Positions 1 to 5,407 of a stretch of 5,913 nucleotides of DNA are shown here, one piece after another. Where the stretch lies: assembly GCA_021786455.1 (NCBI GenBank), contig JAJYNF010000064.1:1-5913 (forward strand), read 5' to 3'. The notes beneath the pieces are model-generated. The model made no database searches, was not told the DNA's origin, and saw only the letters and a program-made list of their open reading frames with translations. The position numbers were made by a program, and so were the translations under genes. Position 1 is the stretch's first letter. Each line of letters begins with the position of its first letter. This stretch comes from Acidobacteriota bacterium (GTDB lineage Bacteria; Acidobacteriota; Terriglobia; UBA7540).

Positions 1-1
1 T

Positions 2-127
2 CGGGAGCACCCTGCGGGAAGCGTGGCGCGTAGGATTAATCTGATCCGTTCCGCGGCGGAGATTGACGGTATTCCCGCTCGTAGCAAGTCAGCGGAGCAG
101 AGCTTTGCAAAGTTTGAAGGACGCTAG
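2..127 (+). CDS. Possible 3' end of an unidentified upstream gene (partial)
   Basis: The frame beginning at base 2 is open for 41 codons from the left edge and ends at TAG 125-127. The translation contains INLIRSAAEIDGIPARSK and ends in FEGR. It reads like a plausible protein C-terminus, with mixed charged and hydrophobic residues and no low-complexity bias, but I do not recognise a family. If real, it overlaps the outermost start of the following acyltransferase and pushes that start downstream. The evidence is only the open frame and its composition, and an open frame of this length also occurs by chance in GC-rich DNA. Confidence is therefore low. Confidence 0.3.
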   Translation, partial: REHPAGSVARRINLIRSAAEIDGIPARSKSAEQSFAKFEGR

Positions 128-1091
128 ACCGGCATTGAGGGGGGAAAAGACAACTCGTCCGCCCAACGCTCAGCACGCGCGCCAACCTAGCTTCGGGCAT
201 CGCGTCGAATACGCGCTCGCCTGGCTGGTTCTAAAGACCTTAGAGATTATGCCGCTGAGCTTGGCTCGGCTCGCGTGTGCCGGTCTGGCTTCGCTGAGTT
301 ACTGGTTATGGCCCAGGCTCCGCAAAACGGGCACGATCAATCTGCGGATAGCCTTCCCAGAGTGGAGCGAAGCGCACCGCCGCCGGATTCTGCGCGGCGA
401 GTTCCTCACACTGGGCCGGATGCTAGCCGACTTCGCCCACTTTCCACATCTCAACCGCGAGAACATTGAGCGGCTCATCATTTACGACGGCTTTGAAAAC
501 TTTGCCCGCGCGCAGCGGCAAGGGCGAGGCGTGCTCCTTCTAACCGCGCATTTCGGTAATTGGGAATTAGGGTCGTTCGCCCACGGGGTTTATGGCCATC
601 CTTGCAACTTCGTCGTGAGAGAGATGGACAACCCGCTGCTCGACCGGCTGATCAACCGCTACCGGTCGGCGAGCGGCGGCCGGCCCATTGAAAAAAAGGA
701 TTTTGCCCGCGGCGTGCTGCGCGCGCTCAGGCGCGGGGAATCGGTTGGAGTGTTGATGGATCAGAACATGCTGCCGGACGAAGGCATTTTTGTTAACTTT
801 TTCGGTCTCCCAGCCTGCACGACCGCAGGCCCGGCACGCATCGCGCGGAAGGCCGGCGCGCCCGTGGTTCTGGGATTGGTCATCTGGGATCGCCAACTGA
901 GGAAATATCGACTTCACTTCGACGCTGTTGAGTGGATTCGTCGCCCCAACCCGGAAGAGGAAATCGCCGCCAACACCGCGAATTTTACTCTGGTGATCGA
1001 ACAGTATGTCCGGCGCTATGCCGATCAGTGGCTTTGGGTTCACCGACGCTGGAAGACTCGGCCCGTTGGCGACCCGCCGCTCTATCCCTAA
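63..1091 (+). CDS. Lipid A biosynthesis lauroyl/myristoyl acyltransferase family protein (LpxL/LpxM-like)
   Basis: Membrane-associated acyltransferase of the LpxL/LpxM (HtrB/MsbB) family, which transfers an acyl chain from acyl-ACP to a lipid A precursor on the cytoplasmic face of the inner membrane. Numbering from TTG at 63 (342 aa): a hydrophobic anchor lies at about 51-83. The catalytic HX4E motif is HFGNWE at 163-168. The family block LMDQNMLPDEGIFVNFFG is at 231-248, PARIARKAGAPVV at 257-269, and the C-terminal signature QWLWVHRRWKTRP at 322-334. The core is complete. The start is uncertain. About 45 residues precede the usual family N-terminus, and the first part overlaps a frame open to 127. 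In-frame TTG codons lie at 63, 105, 114 and 135. The one at 105 has the best ribosome site (GCGGAG at 92-97, 7-nt spacer). The first ATG, at 249, would cut into the anchor. Acyl chain and acceptor position cannot be told from sequence, so no exact symbol is given. The lpxD gene starts 104 bp downstream. Confidence 0.88.
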   Translation: MTVFPLVASQRSRALQSLKDARPALRGEKTTRPPNAQHARQPSFGHRVEYALAWLVLKTLEIMPLSLARLACAGLASLSYWLWPRLRKTGTINLRIAFPEWSEAHRRRILRGEFLTLGRMLADFAHFPHLNRENIERLIIYDGFENFARAQRQGRGVLLLTAHFGNWELGSFAHGVYGHPCNFVVREMDNPLLDRLINRYRSASGGRPIEKKDFARGVLRALRRGESVGVLMDQNMLPDEGIFVNFFGLPACTTAGPARIARKAGAPVVLGLVIWDRQLRKYRLHFDAVEWIRRPNPEEEIAANTANFTLVIEQYVRRYADQWLWVHRRWKTRPVGDPPLYP

Positions 1092-1178
1092 ACCAAAGCG
1101 CGGACCCTGAATTCGTCTTCTGCAATCAACAACCTGGTCGGGGAAAAGCAGGCGTCTTTACAACCCGAACGGGCTATC

Positions 1179-1191
1179 GGAGGGTAGGGGG
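1179..1191 (+). promoter_or_regulatory. Ribosome binding site of lpxD
   Basis: A purine-rich stretch GGAGGGTAGGGGG lies before ATG 1196. GGAGG (1179-1183) is 12 nt from the start and the second G-run (1186-1191) ends 4 nt from it. It supports the start at 1196, even though the same frame stays open upstream to 932 inside the acyltransferase gene. Confidence 0.6.
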
Positions 1192-1195
1192 TAAC

Positions 1196-2191
1196 ATGAC
1201 CGTTGACGAAATTGCCCGGCTGGTTGGAGGGAAACTGGAGGGTGACGGGAGCCTCGCGATCCGCGGCATTGCTTCGCTTGAATCGGCGGGACCGGAAGAT
1301 CTCAGCTACGCGGAGGAGCCACGGGCCTTAGCCCGCGCACGGCAGTCGCGGGCTGGTGGTCTTTTTGTCCCGAGGGGGATCTCCGTCCCGGGGCGAACCA
1401 CGATTGCGGTGGAGTGGCCCAAGGCGGCTTTGGCGCGTGTGGCGGAGATTCTTTATCGAGAAGCCAAACCGGCTTCCGGTATCCATCCGACCGCTGTCGT
1501 GGACGCCTCCGCTGAAGTCGCCCGCGACGCTTCTATCGGCCCTTTCGTGGTCATTGAAGAGGGCGCCCGCGTGGGGTCGCAAACCTGTCTTGTGGCGAGC
1601 GTCTTCGTTGGAGCACACGTCCAGATTGGTAGCCAGTGCTATTTCCATCCGCGCGTCACCGTCTATCGGGGGGCGCGAATCGGAAACCGGGTTACCCTGC
1701 ACGCGGGCGTGGTCATTGGTTCTGATGGTTTTGGCTATGTCACGGTCAGCCGCCAGCACGTGAAATTTCCGCAGATCGGCGGCGTGGTTGTCGAGGATGA
1801 TGTCGAAATCGGAAGTAACTCGACTGTGGACCGCGGCTCGCTGGGGGAGACTCGCATTGGCGCAGGAACCAAAGTTGATAACCTCGTTCAGATCGCCCAT
1901 AACGTTCACATTGGGCGAAATTGTCTGATCGCCGCCCAAACGGGTATCGCGGGCAGCGTCGAAATCGGCGACGAGGTCGTGATGGCTGGACAGGTCGGCA
2001 TCGGCGACCACGCCCAAGTCGAACCAGGCGCGGTGATTGGCGGGCAGGCGGGAGTTCTGCCCGGCAAGATCGTTCGAAAGGGGCTGACCGTGTGGGGCAC
2101 GCCGGCGCGACCGCTGAGCGAGTGCAAGAAAATTTATGCTCATCTTAGCGCGTTGGCGCGCGGAGGGCGTCCCGCGGATCATAAGTCATAG
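1196..2191 (+). CDS. lpxD: UDP-3-O-acylglucosamine N-acyltransferase LpxD
   Basis: Cytoplasmic enzyme of the Raetz pathway. It transfers a 3-hydroxyacyl chain from acyl-ACP to the 2-amino group of UDP-3-O-acylglucosamine, giving UDP-2,3-diacylglucosamine. The protein is 331 aa, close to the usual ~340. Residues 1-95 are the N-terminal uridine-binding domain, opening MTVDEIARLVGG with LEGDG shortly after. Residues 96-290 are left-handed beta-helix hexapeptide repeats, such as IHPTAVVDASAEV and IGPFVVIEEGARVG. GSDGFGY at 175-181 is the conserved LpxD loop. The catalytic histidine is in QIAHNVHIG (His235), followed by IAAQTGIAGSVEIG. WGTPARPL at 300-307 leads into the C-terminal helix, which in known LpxD contacts ACP. 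The first Met of the conserved N-terminus plus the ribosome site fixes the start. It follows the LpxL-like gene by 104 bp on the same strand and is probably co-transcribed. LpxA has the same fold, but the N-terminal domain, DGFGY and the C-terminus favour LpxD. Confidence 0.96.
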   Translation: MTVDEIARLVGGKLEGDGSLAIRGIASLESAGPEDLSYAEEPRALARARQSRAGGLFVPRGISVPGRTTIAVEWPKAALARVAEILYREAKPASGIHPTAVVDASAEVARDASIGPFVVIEEGARVGSQTCLVASVFVGAHVQIGSQCYFHPRVTVYRGARIGNRVTLHAGVVIGSDGFGYVTVSRQHVKFPQIGGVVVEDDVEIGSNSTVDRGSLGETRIGAGTKVDNLVQIAHNVHIGRNCLIAAQTGIAGSVEIGDEVVMAGQVGIGDHAQVEPGAVIGGQAGVLPGKIVRKGLTVWGTPARPLSECKKIYAHLSALARGGRPADHKS

Positions 2192-2444
2192 GCCGCTCGA
2201 GAATTTTCCCGAGGACGGGGCGGTCAAAGCATCGCGCATTTATGCCAAGCAGACAATTCCTGGCAGGTACAACCCGCCATCACACCCCGGCATCGAGTCA
2301 ATATCCGTCCGCGCAACCCGGTGGCGGCCGGGACCCGAGGGCGCATGAGCCCCCTTGGAGTCAACTTAAGGGTTTTCAGATTTCAGTATGCTAAGATAGT
2401 TGCTCGTGAGAAGGAGCTTTCAATCGCGGAAGGCGCAGGCGGGA
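2192..2444 (+). other. Intergenic region after lpxD, no convincing gene
   Basis: About 250 bp separate lpxD from the next gene. Short open frames here (2136-2348 and 2321-2512) have no recognisable family and no good ribosome site. Weak inverted repeats are visible: TGCCA (2243-2247) with TGGCA (2261-2265), and CCCGG (2317-2321) with CCGGG (2328-2332). Neither is followed by a T-run, so I do not call a terminator. I see no MerR/CueR-like or other recognisable metal-regulator operator. Confidence 0.5.
2389..2397 (+). promoter_or_regulatory. Possible extended -10 promoter ahead of the small secreted protein gene
   Basis: TGCTAAGAT fits an extended -10 element (TGn followed by TAAGAT, 4 of 6 matches to TATAAT) in the most AT-rich part of the gap. 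No convincing -35 hexamer lies 16-18 bp upstream; the sequence there is AGGGTT. It is correctly placed to transcribe the small gene and perhaps the efflux operon. It is a weak motif call with no experimental support. Confidence 0.3.
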
Positions 2445-2759
2445 ATGGCGAAGCTGCTCGCCTTCGTGCAAGTTTATTTCTTGCTGGTCGCCGCCGTTCA
2501 TCATCACCATAGCCTCCAAGCGTTGATGGGTTGCAGCCCAGAAATCCATCACACCGCTTCGCCTGCGCCATGGGCGAGTGAAAATCCATTTTTCTGCCCC
2601 TTATGTCAAGCCGCCCGATACAGCGGATCACGGCCCGCCGTTGCTGTGTTTGCATCCCAGCCTTACGGGCCAATTGCAATGTTGCCGCTGCCCGTCCCCG
2701 GGGTCCCTCACTCCCGCCGCGACTCCGCCGTCTTTGGTCGGGCCCCTCCGTTAGCCTGA
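2445..2759 (+). CDS. Small secreted or membrane-anchored His/Cys protein, DUF2946-like
   Basis: Small protein of 104 aa from ATG 2445, function unknown. Residues 3-18 form a hydrophobic signal or anchor segment (LLAFVQVYFLLVAAV), followed at once by HHHH (19-22). Cys30, an HH pair (35-36) and CPLC (51-54) follow. The C-terminal half is Pro/Ala/Arg-rich and ends in RAPPLA. An N-terminal hydrophobic segment, a central CPxC and a terminal R(A/G)PP resemble DUF2946-type proteins, which often lie near copper or other metal transport genes. This is recalled pattern, not a search result. The His and Cys residues could bind metal, but that is inference. The same frame is open back to TTG 2400 and GTG 2406, which would add a basic RRSFQSRK stretch. 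The ribosome site for ATG 2445 is modest (GGAAGG at 2428-2433, or GGCGGG just before the start). The tolC-like gene starts 89 bp downstream on the same strand. Confidence 0.6.
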   Translation: MAKLLAFVQVYFLLVAAVHHHHSLQALMGCSPEIHHTASPAPWASENPFFCPLCQAARYSGSRPAVAVFASQPYGPIAMLPLPVPGVPHSRRDSAVFGRAPPLA

Positions 2760-2801
2760 ACGTCCCCAACTTCGCTACAATCCCCCGAAAGAACTTGGAA
2801 C

Positions 2802-2817
2802 GGAAGCAAAAGCTTCC
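2802..2817 (+). other. Hairpin upstream of the outer-membrane channel gene
   Basis: GGAAGC (2802-2807), loop AAAA, and GCTTCC (2812-2817) form a perfect 6-bp stem with a 4-nt loop in the 89-bp gap between the small protein gene and the channel gene. The following bases are pyrimidine-rich (CCTTCATCTTTGCTTT) but have no clean T-run, so it would be at best a weak terminator or attenuator, or an RNA-stability element. Confidence 0.45.
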
Positions 2818-2848
2818 CCTTCATCTTTGCTTTGGCGGTTGAATCCAG

Positions 2849-4165
2849 ATGCGAAATCCAACGCAAATTTTCCTAAGCTTGAAACTCCATCCTGATTTCC
2901 TCCTGCGGGTTATCGGCGTGGCGGTAGCTGCACTTGTGACCACGAGCGCCCTTCTGGCGGGGGGAAATTCGGCTCCGACAGTGAAAATTACGCTCTCGCA
3001 GGCTATCCGACTTGCCTTGAAACACAATCAGGCCCTCAAGGCCGCTCGGATACAAATTCAGGAAAGCCAAGCCAATGAGATCACCGCCTCATTGCGTCCG
3101 AACCCGGTGTTCACTTACGACGACCTTTTCGTCCCGATCGTTCCGAGCCAATTCACGGGAACTAACCTGAACCAGATCACCGAATTCGACGTGGGGGCCA
3201 GTTATACCTTCGAGCGCGGACATAAGAGGCAGGCGCGCATGCAGGCGGCTCGGGACCAAACCACGGTCACCCGCTCGGTGGTCAACGACGATGCGCGCTT
3301 TCTGACGTATAGTGTGGCGCAGCAATTCATCAGTGCTCTACTGGCGAAGTCCAATCATAAGTTTGCTCAGCAGAACCTGGCAAGCTTCCAAAAAACTGTG
3401 AAGCTAAGCGAGACCCAGTATAAAGCCGGAGCCATCAGTGAAGGGGACCTGCTCAAGATCAAGCTCCAGCGGCTTCAGTTCCAGACAGACGTTTCCCAAG
3501 CCCGACTCGCTCTGGTTCAGGCGCTGGCGGGGTTGCGGCAGTTGGTCGGCTTTGACTCCGTGCCGGCTAATTACGACGTCGCCGGACATCTGGTTTACCG
3601 GGCTCTTCACGGCAATCGGGAGGATTTTGAGTCTCTGGCGCTGAAGGCGCGCCCGGACCTGCTGGCAGCCAAGCAAGGCGTCCTCGCTGCGGAGAGCAAT
3701 TACCAGCTCCAGAAAGCGAATGGCAAGCGAAACATCACGGCCAGTCTCTACTACACGCACGTTTCTGCCCTTAATACCGCCAGCTTCATCTTCAACATGG
3801 AAATCCCTATTTTCAACCGCAACCAGGGCAACATCGCCCGCGCGCACTTTGGCGTGACGCAAGCCGATGAGAACGAGGCGGTGGTGGACCAGTCCGTGCT
3901 GACCGATGTAACCTCAGCCTACGAGGCTGTCCGGTCAAACTCGCAAGTTGTGCAACTCTACCAGTCGGGCTATCTTCAAGAGGCTAAGAACTCTCTCGAC
4001 ATCAGCCGGTACGCTTACGAGCGTGGAGCGGTCAGCTTGCTGAATTTCCTCGACGCCGAGCGCAGCTACCGCTCGACCGAGCTGGCTTACCGCCAATCGC
4101 TTGCCAGTTACATGTTGTCCCTCGAACAACTGCGAGAGGCTGTAGCTGTGAGGCACTTACCATGA
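2849..4165 (+). CDS. TolC/CusC-type outer-membrane efflux channel
   Basis: Outer-membrane factor of a tripartite RND pump. Trimers of this family form a beta-barrel in the outer membrane and an alpha-helical tunnel through the periplasm. The protein is 438 aa. Residues 19-41 form a signal peptide core (LLRVIGVAVAALVTTSALLA) with likely cleavage near AGGNSA. No lipobox Cys is present, unlike E. coli CusC. Two OEP repeats follow, roughly 46-233 (TLSQAIRLALKHNQAL) and 258-432. The duplicated helix motif appears as YKAGAISEGDLLKIKLQ (191-207) and YERGAVSLLNFLDAERSY (390-407). PIFNRNQGNIARA at 320-332 is typical of the CzcC/CusC branch. No strong ribosome site precedes ATG 2849, only GGCGG at 2834-2838. 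Its stop overlaps the adaptor start by 4 bp (ATGA), implying coupled translation. The family is clear. The substrate class is not set by this subunit. Confidence 0.93.
   Translation: MRNPTQIFLSLKLHPDFLLRVIGVAVAALVTTSALLAGGNSAPTVKITLSQAIRLALKHNQALKAARIQIQESQANEITASLRPNPVFTYDDLFVPIVPSQFTGTNLNQITEFDVGASYTFERGHKRQARMQAARDQTTVTRSVVNDDARFLTYSVAQQFISALLAKSNHKFAQQNLASFQKTVKLSETQYKAGAISEGDLLKIKLQRLQFQTDVSQARLALVQALAGLRQLVGFDSVPANYDVAGHLVYRALHGNREDFESLALKARPDLLAAKQGVLAAESNYQLQKANGKRNITASLYYTHVSALNTASFIFNMEIPIFNRNQGNIARAHFGVTQADENEAVVDQSVLTDVTSAYEAVRSNSQVVQLYQSGYLQEAKNSLDISRYAYERGAVSLLNFLDAERSYRSTELAYRQSLASYMLSLEQLREAVAVRHLP
4150..4153 (+). promoter_or_regulatory. Ribosome binding site of the adaptor gene inside the channel gene
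   Basis: GAGG lies 8 nt before ATG 4162, within the last codons of the upstream gene. Together with the ATGA stop-start overlap at 4162-4165 it supports this start and translational coupling. Confidence 0.55.
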
Positions 4166-5346
4166 GCAAAAAAATTGATAACGCGACCCAACGGCGGGCC
4201 ACCGGAACACTCCTGGCCCTGGGGATTCTCTTCGCTCTGGCAACCACCGGCTGTGGTAACAGCGGTTCCAGTCCGAGCGCGGCAAGGACCACCGCCTACG
4301 GGTCGGCGGCCACACCCAAGGCGCAGTTGTTTTCCGTGCCTCAGAACCAACTGGGGCACTTACAGGTCGCTCCCGTGACGCAAGCGACTATGGCCCGGGT
4401 GCTCCGCCTGCCGGGCTCCGTGACTTACAACGCCTTCGAGACGACGCCAGTCATCACGCAGGTCGGCGGGCCGGTCACGCGGGTGCTGGTTGAGCCGGGC
4501 CAGTTTGTGCGCACCGGTCAGCCTCTGTGTGACGTCAGCAGTCCCAACTTTTCGAGGTTACGGGCGTCTTACCTCAAAGCGCGTGATTCCTACACGCTTG
4601 CTCAGGAAGATTATGCCCGCGCCAAAGACCTTTACGCCCATCACGCCGTCGCCCAGATGGACTTGCTCAACGCGCAATCCGCCCGAAATCAGGCGCTGGC
4701 CAACCTTCAGGCCGCAAAACAATCCCTCGCCGTGCTGGGGGTTGACAAACCTGACAGCCTGACGCAGCCGTCGGCTTCGCCCGAGATCCCGGTGCTCGCG
4801 CCGGTGAGCGGGGAGGTTGTAGAACGCCTCGTCGCGCCCGGACAGGTAGTGCAGGCAGGCTCGACGCTGGTGTTCACGATTTCGAACATGAGCACGGTCT
4901 GGGTCCTGGTCAATGTTTTCCAGCAGAACCTGGGAGAAATTCACTTGGGCGAGCCGGTGACCATTGAAACGGACGCTTACCCGGAGAAATTCCACGGCCG
5001 TATTTCCTACATTGCGCCCGCGCTCGACCCAACGACGCGCACCCTCCAGGTGCGCGTCGTGACGGACAACCCGGGCCTGAAACTTAAGAAGGGTATGTAC
5101 GTGACGGCGACGGTAGAAGCAGGGAAGGTCACCGGGCTCGCCATCCCCGACGATGCCGTCCTCCGCAACAGCGTGAATGAGCCGTTCGTGTACGTCGAGA
5201 CGGGCTCCGACCAATTTGCGCAACGGCTGGTGACGCCCGGCGCCAGCCAGAACGGCCAAACGGAGATTCTGAGCGGGCTGCGCGAAGGTGATCGGGTGGT
5301 AGGCAATGGAAGCCTCTTCTTACAGTTTGCCCTTTCGCGGGAATGA
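4162..5346 (+). CDS. RND efflux periplasmic adaptor (membrane fusion protein, CusB/CzcB-like)
   Basis: Periplasmic adaptor that bridges the inner-membrane RND pump and the outer-membrane channel. The protein is 394 aa. A signal sequence at about 13-30 (ATGTLLALGILFALATTG) is followed by Cys31 and a Ser/Gly/Ala-rich linker, suggesting a lipoprotein, although Thr at -3 makes the lipobox imperfect. The two halves of the lipoyl domain are at about 98-127 (GGPVTRVLVEPGQFVRTGQPL) and 210-240 (PVLAPVSGEVVERLVAPGQV). The alpha-helical hairpin lies between them (128-195, rich in Ala, Gln, Arg and Leu). The beta-barrel spans about 243-320 and includes the family signature ALDPTTRTLQVR (287-298). A membrane-proximal domain follows to the end, with AIPDDAVL at 327-334. 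No Met cluster like that of E. coli CusB and no His-rich stretch is seen, so the metal is not indicated. It overlaps the channel gene and precedes the pump by 61 bp. Confidence 0.93.
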   Translation: MSKKIDNATQRRATGTLLALGILFALATTGCGNSGSSPSAARTTAYGSAATPKAQLFSVPQNQLGHLQVAPVTQATMARVLRLPGSVTYNAFETTPVITQVGGPVTRVLVEPGQFVRTGQPLCDVSSPNFSRLRASYLKARDSYTLAQEDYARAKDLYAHHAVAQMDLLNAQSARNQALANLQAAKQSLAVLGVDKPDSLTQPSASPEIPVLAPVSGEVVERLVAPGQVVQAGSTLVFTISNMSTVWVLVNVFQQNLGEIHLGEPVTIETDAYPEKFHGRISYIAPALDPTTRTLQVRVVTDNPGLKLKKGMYVTATVEAGKVTGLAIPDDAVLRNSVNEPFVYVETGSDQFAQRLVTPGASQNGQTEILSGLREGDRVVGNGSLFLQFALSRE

Positions 5347-5350
5347 TGAA

Positions 5351-5376
5351 AGCGGGGATCCTGCCATTGCCCCGCT
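5351..5376 (+). other. Intercistronic hairpin 1 between adaptor and pump genes
   Basis: AGCGGGG (5351-5357) and CCCCGCT (5370-5376) are perfect reverse complements, giving a 7-bp GC-rich stem with a 12-nt loop 4 nt after the adaptor stop. No T-run follows (TCGATCT), so this is not a typical intrinsic terminator. It could protect the upstream mRNA end or tune the relative yield of adaptor and pump. Confidence 0.5.
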
Positions 5377-5384
5377 CGATCTAC

Positions 5385-5398
5385 GGCGCGGAGGCGCC
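5385..5398 (+). promoter_or_regulatory. Hairpin 2 with the Shine-Dalgarno core in its loop, before the pump start
   Basis: GGCGC (5385-5389), loop GGAG (5390-5393), and GCGCC (5394-5398) form a perfect 5-bp GC stem. GGAGG at 5390-5394 is the only ribosome-site-like sequence before ATG 5408, and its 13-nt spacer is long. If the stem forms, the loop shows most of the Shine-Dalgarno core and the effective distance to the start changes. The base pairing is visible. Any control of translation is inference. Confidence 0.4.
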
Positions 5399-5407
5399 TG
5401 ATCCGAA

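Noticed and set aside
932..1195. In-frame extension of lpxD upstream of ATG 1196
   Set aside because: It would overlap the acyltransferase end by 160 bp and adds 88 residues absent from the LpxD family. The conserved N-terminus and ribosome site match ATG 1196.
1092..1195. Separate promoter for lpxD in the gap after the acyltransferase gene
   Set aside because: No paired -35/-10 motif could be seen. Co-transcription with the upstream gene is simpler.
1328..2182. 284-codon open frame on the - strand opposite lpxD
   Set aside because: It lies wholly within lpxD, whose protein is a clear full-length family member. The antisense translation has no recognisable motif. Long antisense frames are common opposite GC-rich coding sequence.
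2317..2332. CCCGG/CCGGG inverted repeat as a terminator for lpxD
   Set aside because: Only a 5-bp stem, no T-run after it, and more than 120 bp from the lpxD stop.
2383..2769. 128-codon open frame on the - strand opposite the small secreted protein gene
   Set aside because: Its translation is Arg-rich without a signal or motif. The + strand frame has a signal-like helix, CPLC and RAPP, and matches the direction of all neighbours.
4558..5259. 233-codon open frame on the - strand opposite the adaptor gene
   Set aside because: Fully inside the well-supported adaptor gene, Arg/His/Val-rich with no domain pattern, so it is a shadow frame.
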